This document shows positions 17,661 through 26,422 of a stretch of 64,000 nucleotides of DNA, in pieces. The notes under the pieces were generated by a model. The model made no database searches and had not been told where the DNA came from. It was given only the letters and a program-made list of their open reading frames with translations. Source of the stretch: Leptospirales bacterium (GTDB taxonomy: Bacteria; Spirochaetota; Leptospiria; Leptospirales; Leptospiraceae); assembly GCA_013297885.1 (NCBI GenBank), contig JAAFIR010000004.1, forward strand, positions 109,875 to 173,874, in the 5' to 3' direction. The position numbers and the translations under genes are program-made. The stretch's first letter is position 1, and each line of letters starts with the position of its first letter.

Positions 17661-18020
17661 CTATGCTGCAACCATCACTGATTTTCTTTTCTTTTTGAGT
17701 CCTTGAAACCATTCATCAGCATCTTTTTTGTATTTAACTAATTTTTTCAAAAAATCTCTTTTTTCAGGATTTAAAATTTCTCTTGCTTCTTTGATAACCT
17801 CTTCGATTATTTTCACATGGAAAGTGAAGTGACTAGTGAAAAGTAGATAATAATCATCTGGTGAATGCTCCCAAGGTCTAGAAATTATGTCTTGGAAAAT
17901 ATCATCTAATTGTTTAAAATCTTTGTCGTGGTCTTGCTCATAATGCGTATTGATTATTGCAATTGAGTCTGTAGTGTCTGTTAATGCTTGAAAATAGGCT
18001 TCTAAATCTGGAAAATCCAA
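17661..18020 (-). CDS. Small acidic cytoplasmic protein of unknown function
   Basis: 119 residues, helical and charged, no membrane segment. The sequence has several His, Asp and Glu residues in helices (INTHYEQDHDKDFKQLDDIF and SHFTFHVKIIEEVIKEAREI) that could bind a metal, in the manner of hemerythrin-like four-helix bundles, but I see no firm signature. The start ATG at 18020 has AAGGA about five bases upstream. It lies 35 bases before the MBOAT gene with an inverted repeat between them. Confidence 0.65.
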   Translation of the reverse strand: MDFPDLEAYFQALTDTTDSIAIINTHYEQDHDKDFKQLDDIFQDIISRPWEHSPDDYYLLFTSHFTFHVKIIEEVIKEAREILNPEKRDFLKKLVKYKKDADEWFQGLKKKRKSVMVAA

Positions 18021-18148
18021 ATCATGTCCTTCCTTTTACTAGTTTATTGTACCATCATTTTTTAAAACGTTTTATGGTAAACTTTAATTTAATTATCGAA
18101 ACGGAATCCTGATAACTGAATAAACAGTCTAAGAAATAGAGAAAAATT

Positions 18149-18655
18149 ATGAATCTAAACCCTATTTATTTAAAGTCATTTCAAAGAAATAAAAAAGCTG
18201 AAGGATTTTTTAAAATAGCTTACGATTACCAAATTAAAGGTGAGCTATTTAATGCTGCACTAAACTATTATAATTCAATTAAAGTTTTTCCAACTGCTGA
18301 GGCATATTCTTTTTTAGCTTGGGTATTTTTTTTATCAGGAAAAACAAAGTCAGCGATAAAGTTTTCAAAATTAGCAATTGAAACTGATCCAAATCTTGGA
18401 AATCCATATAATGATTTAGGAGTTTATTATCTTTACCAAAAAAAATATATTCAAGCAATTTCTATATTAAAAAAAGCAAAAGAATTTAATGATTATGAAT
18501 ATAAATTTTATCCATATTTTAACTTAGGAATTGCTTATGAAAAAATTGGTCACAACGAACTTGCTCGTGAAGAATACCAAAAAGCATTAAAATTGGAACC
18601 AAATTATGATTTTGCTAAACAATCTTTAAATAGAATGATGAAATTTTATAATTAA
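18149..18655 (+). CDS. Tetratricopeptide-repeat protein
   Basis: 168 residues, built of about four TPR units: residues 17-45 (AEGFFKIAYDYQIKGELFNA), 50-80 (AEAYSFLAWVFFLSGKTKSA), 84-112 (GNPYNDLGVYYLYQKKYIQA) and 118-152 (FYPYFNLGIAYEKIGHNELA). It lacks a signal peptide, so it is a cytoplasmic scaffold for protein contacts. Partner unknown. The stop overlaps that of the convergent beta-barrel gene by four bases. Confidence 0.85.
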   Translation: MNLNPIYLKSFQRNKKAEGFFKIAYDYQIKGELFNAALNYYNSIKVFPTAEAYSFLAWVFFLSGKTKSAIKFSKLAIETDPNLGNPYNDLGVYYLYQKKYIQAISILKKAKEFNDYEYKFYPYFNLGIAYEKIGHNELAREEYQKALKLEPNYDFAKQSLNRMMKFYN

Positions 18656-19953
18656 AAAATATATTCTAATCCAAGTGAGGTTGCATAATCTTGGTTTACT
18701 TGTGATGAAATTGGAACTCTAAACGCACCGATATTTGAAAAAAGCAAATCTCTATTTTGCATATTTTTAAAGTTTAAAAAGAAAATTGTGTTCTGGTAAG
18801 CTTTACCTCTAATACTTGCTGAAACTGAATTAGGTGATTGGACGTTTGTTGCACTTGCATCGTTTACTTTTCCAACTGCAATATTATGAAAATTATTTCC
18901 AATATAAACTGAAAATCTTTTTTGATTGTCTAAAAAAACTGTAAATCCCAAACCTGCAAAATCTCGATTATTTACAGTGGGTAAATCAGGTCGAATAATA
19001 GTTCTAACCAAATTATCACTTAAAAAATTATATCTTAAATTTAACATTAAATAATTCAAATTATACGCAAAGCTTAATCGTGCACCTTCCGAAGAATTAG
19101 TTTCATTTATCAAAGATTTATTCGAATTATAAAATATTGTTTGTAATTGTAAATTTTTTGTAGGTGTAATACTTGCACCAACTTCAAAAAGATGTTTATT
19201 TTGTTTTTCAAATTCTCTACTGACATTTTCAATATCTTTATAAAATTGATTACCATTTAAATAAGACTGATTCGAATATTTAATAGTGCTATTTGTAAAA
19301 CTTGAATCACCTGCTAAAACAGAAGTTGAAACAAAATCACCAATTTTATAATTTAAACCTGCCATTGTTGTTGGACTACTTTTGAACCTATCATCAAATG
19401 AATCAAAGTGAGAAGATTTTAGATTTGCACTTAAAGTAGAGTTTAATTGGTAGTTTAACTCTACATTTTTTAAATTTTGATTTCTTGTTTGAAAAACTGT
19501 TTGATCAATTTGTTTGTTAGTATAATTATTCTCTAAAATTCTATTCATTATTCTTGAATCATGAATAGAGCTTACTGATAATTTTTCATCTTTATAAAAA
19601 GTAGTATGTTCAAAATTGTAATTTTGAAATTGTCTGTTAATTTCTGAATCAACAGAACGATATAAATTGTTTAAACCAGTTTCAATAAAAATTTTTTCTT
19701 CATTGTATACAATTTCTTTAATAAGGTTTGTTTTAAAATAAAATTTACCTTCAGTTTTTTTTGTATTTTTAACTAAAAAATTTTCATATTGCTGAGGTTT
19801 TGTATTTTCATCAAGTTGAATAGGCGGATTTTCGGTGGAGTTTTTTTTTATACCATTTTGAACTGGAATAAAGGCCAACATTCCTAGAAATGATACACCT
19901 GACACTAAAGATATAATTAAAGATATCTTAGTGTCGAGTATTTTGTTTTCCAT
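18652..19953 (-). CDS. Probable outer-membrane beta-barrel protein
   Basis: 433 residues. A hydrophobic N-terminal segment (ISLIISLVSGVSFLGMLAFI) acts as a long signal peptide. From about residue 100 onwards the sequence alternates polar and hydrophobic residues in strand-length blocks (LSANLKSSHFDSF, LMLNLRYNFLSDN, SASIRGKAYQNTIFFLNFKN) and ends in LGLEYIF, a C-terminal Phe of the kind read by the BAM machinery. Family not recognised. The gene is eight bases downstream of the Lon-like protease gene on the same strand. Confidence 0.72.
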   Translation of the reverse strand: MENKILDTKISLIISLVSGVSFLGMLAFIPVQNGIKKNSTENPPIQLDENTKPQQYENFLVKNTKKTEGKFYFKTNLIKEIVYNEEKIFIETGLNNLYRSVDSEINRQFQNYNFEHTTFYKDEKLSVSSIHDSRIMNRILENNYTNKQIDQTVFQTRNQNLKNVELNYQLNSTLSANLKSSHFDSFDDRFKSSPTTMAGLNYKIGDFVSTSVLAGDSSFTNSTIKYSNQSYLNGNQFYKDIENVSREFEKQNKHLFEVGASITPTKNLQLQTIFYNSNKSLINETNSSEGARLSFAYNLNYLMLNLRYNFLSDNLVRTIIRPDLPTVNNRDFAGLGFTVFLDNQKRFSVYIGNNFHNIAVGKVNDASATNVQSPNSVSASIRGKAYQNTIFFLNFKNMQNRDLLFSNIGAFRVPISSQVNQDYATSLGLEYIF

Positions 19954-19960
19954 TTCACAT

Positions 19961-21706
19961 TTATTTCTCTTCTTTTTTTCTTTCTAGTCTATCTTCTATT
20001 TTTCTTAGAATAGATTCTGAAGAGTGCTTACCATCCTTTTCAATTTTCCCTAATGGAGTTTTGAGAATTTCAGGTAAAATTTCATTTATATGAGAATAAG
20101 AAACTATTTGAAATTTATTTTCCCCAACAGCTTTTCTTAATTCGGCACTTAAAATTAAATCTTTTGAATTTGAAATTGGAATATAAACTGAATAAACTTC
20201 TCTTGGACTTCCAAGAAGTTTAGTAATTGAAAACCAAGATTCAATTTTCTGATTAATTGCTCCAACAGCCATAGCTTCTCCATATTGAGACATAGAGCCT
20301 GTTACTGCAACATTACATGGAACTTCAATTCCAGAAAGAGCTGATATAGTAGCAATCAACTCTGCAACACTAGCAGAATCTCCATCAATTAAATGATGGC
20401 TTTGTTCAAATAAAATAGATATATCAACTCCAAGTGAAGCAAATCCAGGAAATAAACCTTTTAAAAATGATTGTAAAACAAAAACACCTTTGTCATGAAA
20501 ATCACCGGAAAGATTTACTTCTCTTTCAATATTTATAAAATTTCCACCACCCATTATTGCTCTAGATGAAATTACATTTACTTGACCAAACTCTTGTTTT
20601 TGATTAAAAGGCATAAAAATTGATAAACCATTAATTCTACCAACTCTTTTACCTGTGAAACTTAAATTATAAATTCCATTTTTTAAATCTTCATAATATC
20701 TTTTTTTATAAGTAGATTCTCTTTTTTCAATATTTGCTAGCCCGAGTTCAATATCTGCTTCAGTGATGAATGCACCTTTTTGTTCTTTTTTAGATTTTGC
20801 AAAAGTCATCGCTTCTTCATAAATTGCTTTGATTTTTGTGATATTTAAAGAGAATTTAGTTTTATTTTCATTAATTTTTAGTGCTTCTTCGAAAATTCTT
20901 TTTTTTGCAGAGAGATGTGGTGGAGGTAATTCTGGTAAACTTAAAACATCTATTAAATTTGAAAAACGAGCTAAATTTTTTTTAGAAACTTCACCTTCTG
21001 TTTCTAAATCAATCTTAACTTTAAAAACTTCATGAAGATTTGGATCTCTTTTAAGAAGTTGTTCGTATTGGTGTTCTTCTCCAATTAAAATTATTCTTGC
21101 ATCAACAGGGAACTGTGGAAGCATTCTATCTAATGCCTGATAGAATTGTAATTCAGGAAGGTTAATAAAATCAATACTTTCAGAAAGAATTGAGGCTTTT
21201 AAAATTTCATAAGTTAATGTATCTTTTATAAGTTTATCAATTGGTAAAACTAAATATCCTCCTGATGCTTTGATTAAATTCCCTGGATAGTATTTTTTAT
21301 CTGTTGGAATACCAACCAAACTCATAATACTAGGTGTTGGGTCAAAAATAACAGGAGTAGTTTCTGCGTCAGGGTCAAAAAGTGGAGTTAAACCTTCTTT
21401 TATTTCTGGGTCAGTTACAATTGTATTACTTTTTCTAAAGAAAAACTTTTTCGGAGATTTAATTTTTTCGGAATATTCTTTTTTTATTAGGTTTACGATA
21501 CTACTTCTTTTTCCGAAACCTTCTTCACCAGTTAAAATAAAATGTTTAAAAAATTGTGGATTATCTAATGTATGCCTTATTTGCTTTAATGGCTCAATTT
21601 GAAATATAAAATAGTCAGTATGAAAATCTTTTTCTTTTGGCTCTAACTTAAATTCTGTCTCTTTTAGCTCGACAGTAATATCATTTTTAGTCAATTTTTT
21701 TAACAT
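19961..21706 (-). CDS. Lon-like ATP-dependent protease (LonB/YcbZ type)
   Basis: 581 residues, no Lon N-terminal substrate domain. A Walker A-like loop TGEEGFGKRSS lies at about 59-69 and an AAA lid follows. The C-terminal S16 protease domain carries the Ser-Lys dyad: Ser444 in LIDGDSASVAEL and Lys487 in GAINQKIE, 43 residues apart as in classical Lon. The motif FHDKGVFVLQSFLKG before it is typical of LonB/YcbZ members. It degrades damaged or regulatory proteins in the cytosol. AAGGAAG lies ten bases before the ATG. The beta-barrel gene follows eight bases later, an unexplained partnership. Confidence 0.9.
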   Translation of the reverse strand: MLKKLTKNDITVELKETEFKLEPKEKDFHTDYFIFQIEPLKQIRHTLDNPQFFKHFILTGEEGFGKRSSIVNLIKKEYSEKIKSPKKFFFRKSNTIVTDPEIKEGLTPLFDPDAETTPVIFDPTPSIMSLVGIPTDKKYYPGNLIKASGGYLVLPIDKLIKDTLTYEILKASILSESIDFINLPELQFYQALDRMLPQFPVDARIILIGEEHQYEQLLKRDPNLHEVFKVKIDLETEGEVSKKNLARFSNLIDVLSLPELPPPHLSAKKRIFEEALKINENKTKFSLNITKIKAIYEEAMTFAKSKKEQKGAFITEADIELGLANIEKRESTYKKRYYEDLKNGIYNLSFTGKRVGRINGLSIFMPFNQKQEFGQVNVISSRAIMGGGNFINIEREVNLSGDFHDKGVFVLQSFLKGLFPGFASLGVDISILFEQSHHLIDGDSASVAELIATISALSGIEVPCNVAVTGSMSQYGEAMAVGAINQKIESWFSITKLLGSPREVYSVYIPISNSKDLILSAELRKAVGENKFQIVSYSHINEILPEILKTPLGKIEKDGKHSSESILRKIEDRLERKKEEK

Positions 21707-21814
21707 ATCTGCAATACTTCCTTAGCCCTTTGTACGTGCAATTGATAATTGTACTGATTTAGTGAATTTTTAATTAGAAAATTGACATAACTAGTAAAAA
21801 CTATCTTAAAAAAA

Positions 21815-21841
21815 CTCCTAAACCATGATTTTTGGAAGGAG
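21815..21841. other. Hairpin in the 21707-22008 gap
   Basis: CTCC (21815-21818) and GGAG (21838-21841) with an inner CCA/TGG pair form a loose stem followed by ATTTTTG. Nearby (21744-21768) is a CAATT/AATTG inverted repeat that could belong to the promoter of the Lon-like gene. I see no gene in these 302 bases. Confidence 0.3.
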
Positions 21842-22008
21842 ATTTTTGTTTTGCACTTTCAATTCTATTATCGACAGCTTTAATTCAATACATAATAATT
21901 CTTAAGGTAAGAACTTAGGTAAGTCTAAAATTGTATGCTTTTAGAAAATACCAAAATGTATCTTTTAAATTGGATAGTTACATTTTTAAAAAAGTGAACT
22001 TTAATTTT

Positions 22009-22906
22009 ATGAAGACAAGTTGATACAAAAAAAATTGAATTTTCTAGTAATGGGGAAAAAATAATTGGTTTACTTCATCTACCTAAAGGGTTTTCAGAGA
22101 CAGAAATTTATGACGCTACAATAGTAACTGGAAGTTAGACAACTGTAAAAGAGCAAATGCCAAACTTATATGCAAAAAAATTGGCTGAAAAAGGTTTTGT
22201 TGCTTTAACTTTTGATTTTCGTAATTATGGAGAAAGTGATGGAACACCAAGAAACTTTGAAGATCCAAATAAAAAAGTTATAGATATTACTAATGCGTTA
22301 AGCTATCTAGAATCACTTCCATTTGTGAATAAAAGAATAAATGCATTCGCAATTTGTGCAAGTTCAGGTTATATGAGTGAAGCGATTACAAATGGCGTAA
22401 AATTTAACAGAGTGGTTTTTATCGCACCTTGGCTGCATAATGAAAAAATTACAGAATTAGTATATGGTGGTAAAGAAGGTGTTAAAAACTTAAAAGAAAA
22501 AAGTGATCTAGCAAAAGTCAAATTCGAAAAAACAAATTCTGTAGAATATATTTTAGGAGTAAGCGATACAGATAAAACTGCTGCTATGTTTGGACCTTTC
22601 GACTATTATTTAAATCCAAAAAGAGGTGGAATAAAAGAATGGGGAAATCAGTTTGCTGTAATGGCATGGAAAGGTTGGTTAGAATTTAATCCAATTTCTT
22701 TTGCTGATAAAATTACTACTCCAATTCTGATTGTTCATAGCACAGAAGCTGCGATTCCAATGGGTGCTGAAGAATTTTACTCCAAACTTAAAGGTGAAAA
22801 GAAATTTACATGGTTTGATAAAGTCACTCAATTCGATTTTTATGACCAAGAACCTATAACTTCAAAGTCAGTTGCTGAGGCTGTTGATTGGTTTAAACAG
22901 AAATAA
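22009..22906 (+). pseudogene. Alpha/beta hydrolase (dienelactone-hydrolase-like), broken by a frameshift and a stop
   Basis: The largest intact piece is 22157-22906 (249 residues): FVALTFDFRNYGESDGTPRN, nucleophile region FAICASSGYMSEA, and a C-terminal ILIVHSTEAAIPMG with the acid position. Upstream the same frame continues from about 22021 as KIEFSSNGEKIIGLLHLPKG to IVTGS, then TAG at 22136-22138, then TTVKEQMPNLY. In relatives this segment reads VTGSWTTVKEQM, so the stop replaces a Trp codon (TGG to TAG). The probable original ATG (22009-22011, MKTS) is also one base out of frame with the rest. Two lesions argue for a pseudogene, though the 249-residue part could still be made. Confidence 0.8.
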
Positions 22907-23040
22907 TATTTTTATACCTATGTATATAATTTATTGTAGATTCTGAAAATATACAACCCTCTACAATAAATTTATTTAATACCACAAAATCTTTTTCCAA
23001 TTTACATTTTGAATTCTACAAAAATTGATGATACAAAAGA

Positions 23041-23718
23041 ATGAAAACCAAAGAACATAAACTTGCAAGTTTAAATGTAATTGATGTGAATTTTGAAAAT
23101 TTTGATGAAATCATAATTTTGCTTCATGGATTTGGTGCAAACAAAGAAGATTTATTTCCTCTACATGAATTTATCCCTTCAAGGAAAAATACAAGATGGA
23201 TTTTTCCAGATGCACATTTAGAAATGGACTTAGGTGGTTTTATCGGGAGAGCTTGGTTTCCAATCCTGTCTTCACATTTAGAACATATGCAAAAATTTGG
23301 AAATGATTTTAGTTATATCAAACCTGATGGATTAGATATTGCTAATCAAAAAATAAATGAATTAATTGACCAACTAAATTTCCCCTATTCCAAAATTACA
23401 ATTGGGGGTTTTAGCCAAGGTGCAATGCTCTCGACAGATGTTGTTTTAAAAAGAGAAGACTTACCAAATGGTTTAGCTATTTTATCGGGAACATTAATTA
23501 ACCAAACTGAATGGTCTGCTCTTGCAGAAAAAAAATCCAAATTACAATTTTTTCAGACTCATGGAACAATGGATTCGGTATTACCATTTAGTCAGGCAAA
23601 AAAATTAGAAGGTTTACTCAGAGAAGCAAAATTAACAGGTGAGTTTGTTGAGTTTCAAGGTGGACATGAAATCCCAGATAAAGTAATAAAAAGATTTGGT
23701 GCTTATTTAAAAAGATAA
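23041..23718 (+). CDS. Carboxylesterase/phospholipase-type alpha/beta hydrolase
   Basis: 225 residues, the standard size of the small esterase family (Abhydrolase_2). The oxyanion loop IILLHGFGANKEDL, nucleophile elbow GGFSQGAML, catalytic Asp in THGTMDSVLP and His in FQGGHEIPD are all present. Such enzymes hydrolyse short acyl esters or lysophospholipids in the cytosol. No signal peptide. The stop shares bases with the ATG of the amino-acid permease that follows (TAATG), so the two are translated together. Confidence 0.9.
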   Translation: MKTKEHKLASLNVIDVNFENFDEIIILLHGFGANKEDLFPLHEFIPSRKNTRWIFPDAHLEMDLGGFIGRAWFPILSSHLEHMQKFGNDFSYIKPDGLDIANQKINELIDQLNFPYSKITIGGFSQGAMLSTDVVLKREDLPNGLAILSGTLINQTEWSALAEKKSKLQFFQTHGTMDSVLPFSQAKKLEGLLREAKLTGEFVEFQGGHEIPDKVIKRFGAYLKR

Positions 23719-25055
23719 TGGAAGAAAAAAAAGAATTAAATCGTGGTTTAAAAAATAGACATCTACAATTAATTGCACTTGGTGGAATTATTGGGAGTGG
23801 TTATTTTTTAGGTACAGGTTATGTGATTTCTGAAGTTGGTCCAGCTGCTTTTTTATCCTACTTACTCGGTGGATTAATTGTTTATTCTGTAATGTATGCT
23901 CTTGGCGAGTTAGCTGTAGAAATTCCAATTTCTAGTTCATTTGTAACTTATGCTCAAAAATTTATTTCACCTTCATTTGCATGTGGTGTTGGTTGGAGTT
24001 ACTGGGTTACATGGATAACATTTGTTCCTTCAGAAATGATAGCTGCAGGAATTATAATGAATTATTTTTTTCCAAGTATAGCCACAATTTATTGGGCGAC
24101 ATTTTTTGGCGGAGTTGTTACAATTGTCAATTTAGTTCAAGTTAAATCTTTTGGTGAAATGGAATTTTGGTTAGCAATAGTAAAAATTTTAGCAATTATT
24201 TTATTTTGTGTTCTGGGAGTTTTTATTTTTTGTGGGTTTAACCCAACTGGGGAATTCCTAGGAACAAGAATTTTAACTTCTAGTGGAGGAATTTTTCCAA
24301 AAGGAACATTAGTTATATTTGCAAGTATGGTTATCATATTGGTGAATTTTCAAGGCTCGGAAATTATTGGTTTAGCTGCTGGAGAAAGTGAAAACCCAGA
24401 AAAAAATATTCCAATTGCAATTAGAAATGTTGCATTCAGAATAATCTCACTTTATGTAATTCCAGTTTTTATTTTGGTATTGATTGTTCCATGGACTAGT
24501 CTTGGTTTAGATGCATCTGTTTTTGCAGTTGCACTTGAAAATAATGGATTTAGTTGGGCAGGAAAAATTTTTTCTTTTGTTGTTTTAACTGCTTCTATTT
24601 CTTGTTCTAGCTCTGGACTTTATGGTTGTTCTAGAGCTATTTATGCACTTGCTGAAGAAAAAATGGCTCCAAAATTTTTATCAAAGCTAAACAAAAATAA
24701 CGTTCCAGGGAATGCAACTTTAATTTCAATTATTGCTTGTTGGTTTGGTATCTTCGCATACTTCTTGTTAGGTGAAGAAATTTATAAAAATCTTTTGGCT
24801 TTATCTGGTCTCAGTGGTGCTGTTGCCTGGATTTCAATTGGCTGGTCCCAATACAATTTTAGAAAAACTGTGGATGAATCAAAATTAAAATTTAAAACCC
24901 CCTACTTTCCCTACTTTACTCTATTTGGAATTTGGTCTCAAGTAGTTTGTTTAGTCTTGATGTTGTTACAACCTGAACTGAGAATCGCTTTTTATATTGG
25001 AGTTCCCATTTTGGTAACACCTATTTTGGTTCATAAATTTTTGAATAAGAAATAA
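23718..25055 (+). CDS. APC-family amino-acid permease
   Basis: 445 residues, about 12 membrane helices. The first helix contains the substrate-binding GGIIGSGYFLGTGYVI, and the conserved FQGSEIIGLAAGESENPEKN is at about 213-232, as in the AAT subgroup that carries amino acids with proton symport. The short, charged N-terminus MEEKKELNRGLKNRHLQLIA is also usual for this subgroup. The gene is coupled to an esterase gene. Which amino acid it carries cannot be told. Confidence 0.93.
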   Translation: MEEKKELNRGLKNRHLQLIALGGIIGSGYFLGTGYVISEVGPAAFLSYLLGGLIVYSVMYALGELAVEIPISSSFVTYAQKFISPSFACGVGWSYWVTWITFVPSEMIAAGIIMNYFFPSIATIYWATFFGGVVTIVNLVQVKSFGEMEFWLAIVKILAIILFCVLGVFIFCGFNPTGEFLGTRILTSSGGIFPKGTLVIFASMVIILVNFQGSEIIGLAAGESENPEKNIPIAIRNVAFRIISLYVIPVFILVLIVPWTSLGLDASVFAVALENNGFSWAGKIFSFVVLTASISCSSSGLYGCSRAIYALAEEKMAPKFLSKLNKNNVPGNATLISIIACWFGIFAYFLLGEEIYKNLLALSGLSGAVAWISIGWSQYNFRKTVDESKLKFKTPYFPYFTLFGIWSQVVCLVLMLLQPELRIAFYIGVPILVTPILVHKFLNKK

Positions 25056-25142
25056 GTTAGAAAGAAAGAAAATCTAAATAAGAATCTGAGATTAAATCGG
25101 ATAAAATGGGAGAATTTTTTTCCACTTAACATTGATTATACG

Positions 25143-25265
25143 ATGAATCAAACATTATTCCCAAACAATAAGCAAGAAATAAATGATAATTTAATCGAAA
25201 TCGAAAAGATAGAATTAAAACAAAGAATTAAAGAAGAAAGGGAAGGAACAGCTAACAATGCTTAG
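25143..25265 (+). CDS. Possible 40-residue small protein
   Basis: An open frame of 40 codons, highly charged (IEIEKIELKQRIKEEREG), whose last bases overlap the ATG of the following lipoprotein gene by eight. It has no clear ribosome-binding site. Its value is mainly that the overlap could couple translation to the lipoprotein. It may be chance. Confidence 0.3.
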   Translation: MNQTLFPNNKQEINDNLIEIEKIELKQRIKEEREGTANNA

Positions 25266-25887
25266 ATTAAGTAGTTTATTATTGTTTATATTATGTTTTA
25301 TGCAAATGTATTGTGAAAAAGAAAATATGTTTTCAGCAATACCAAAAGAAAATGCTACTTTATATGTTGGTGACATTAGCAAAGAAGCAGGTTTGGAAAG
25401 TATTGGAACAATTTATAAAAATTATCCACTTGTTTTAATGAAGAAAAAAGTTAAACTTCACGGAGAAAATTATTATAAGCTCAATGAAGTCATGCTAGAT
25501 GTAATTGACAACAAATCAAGATGGATAAAAGAAAGTGATTTTGAAAAAAAAGATCCCCACAGTCTACCCAAATTAAATTTAGCAGTTCATAAAATCGAAA
25601 AATCAAAATTTACAAGCTATAAAAATTTAATCTATTATGAATTTCAAAGTTTTAAACTTTTACAGTTTGATAAAGATAAATTTATTTTAACTAAAGAATT
25701 TAATACAGAAATCATCAATAAAATTCGCAAAGACTTTCTGAAAGATATACCACCAAATATAAATCAAAAACTTTTCCCAGCAGAAGACTTTTCCTTTTTT
25801 TATCAATATGGTCAAGGTAAATTTACGGAAAACAAAGTAGAAATTATTTTGAAAACTCTGGAATTGAACCTCGAGGGAATTATATGA
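25258..25887 (+). CDS. Lipoprotein of unknown function
   Basis: 209 residues with signal peptide LRLSSLLLFILCFMQMYC and a relaxed spirochaete-type lipobox ending at Cys19, followed by charged residues. The section ATLYVGDISKEAGLESIGTI, then YKNYPLVLMKKKVKLHGENY resembles bacterial SH3-like strands, but the family is not clear. GGAAGG precedes the ATG. The stop overlaps the start of a 55-codon gene by four bases. Confidence 0.7.
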   Translation: MLRLSSLLLFILCFMQMYCEKENMFSAIPKENATLYVGDISKEAGLESIGTIYKNYPLVLMKKKVKLHGENYYKLNEVMLDVIDNKSRWIKESDFEKKDPHSLPKLNLAVHKIEKSKFTSYKNLIYYEFQSFKLLQFDKDKFILTKEFNTEIINKIRKDFLKDIPPNINQKLFPAEDFSFFYQYGQGKFTENKVEIILKTLELNLEGII

Positions 25888-26051
25888 ATTATGGATATAT
25901 GAACTTAATCCCTTTAATTGAAAGAACAAAAGGAAAACCAATTCTAGAAAAACTAAACTGCGAATATGAAAAAGAAATTATGAAAAGCTGTAAATTTAAT
26001 ACATGGTTTTTTGAAATTACACAGGATAAATATTTTTTTATAATTTTTTGA
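25884..26051 (+). CDS. Small 55-residue protein coupled to the lipoprotein
   Basis: Starts with ATG overlapping the lipoprotein stop (ATGA) and has GAGGG five bases upstream, inside the lipoprotein gene. The peptide starts MNYGYMNLIPLIERTKGKPI, has two Cys residues (LNCEYEK, KSCKFN) and ends in a hydrophobic stretch KYFFIIF. No family recognised. The good site and coupling favour a real gene. Confidence 0.55.
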   Translation: MNYGYMNLIPLIERTKGKPILEKLNCEYEKEIMKSCKFNTWFFEITQDKYFFIIF

Positions 26052-26079
26052 ATGTAAAAACCCAAAAAGGAGAACAATA

Positions 26080-26190
26080 ATGGAAACTTAGCAACAGGGA
26101 AGTGATTATTACAAAGAACATTTTAGTTCAAAAGAACGTTTGCATTCGGTATTAAGAAAACATATCAATGAATGTGTAAATTGTCAGTGA
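26080..26190 (+). pseudogene. Small ORF stopped by TAG at codon 4
   Basis: AAGGAG lies eight bases before an ATG that opens MET, then TAG (26089-26091), then 32 more sense codons (QQGSDYYKEHFSSKERLHSV and onward to CVNCQ) before TGA. The strong site with an immediate stop suggests a decayed small gene. The remaining 26191-26283 gap holds nothing I can name. Confidence 0.4.
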
Positions 26191-26283
26191 GATTATGGAA
26201 TATTGTTGTTTTTTGTATTTAAAGAAATGTTTGTGAGTTGAATTGAGATAGGTTTCACAAATGAAAAAAGTTTCTCTCAACAA

Positions 26284-26412
26284 GCGAAAAGGATTGAAGC
26301 GGTGTCAAAAAATTGTAAATACAATTTTTTGACAAGAGCTGAAAGCCTGGCGGCATACTCTCGTTACATGATAGTATTGCAAGACAAGAGTATTGAGTTG
26401 CCGATTCGCCCA
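26284..26412 (-). repeat. Two-hairpin intergenic element, copy 3 (P1 GCGAA:TTCGC)
   Basis: Minus-strand reading. P1 pairs GCGAA (26409-26405) with TTCGC (26288-26284). P2 holds ATACTCT/AGAGTAT and an outer GGC/GCC with mismatches. The linker is CCAGGCTTTCAGCTC. P3 is a perfect 15-bp stem TGTCAAAAAATTGTA (26303-26317) with 26320-26334 and a two-base loop. The second linker is CCGCTTCAATCCT. It follows the coupled small genes and precedes the end of the nitroreductase gene. Confidence 0.78.
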
Positions 26413-26422
26413 AAAAAATATT

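Noticed and set aside
22136..26091. Genome-wide recoding of TAG suggested by two in-frame TAG codons
   Set aside because: TAG ends intact genes here (for example at 1738-1740 and 35828-35830), so it is a normal stop; the two cases fit gene decay.
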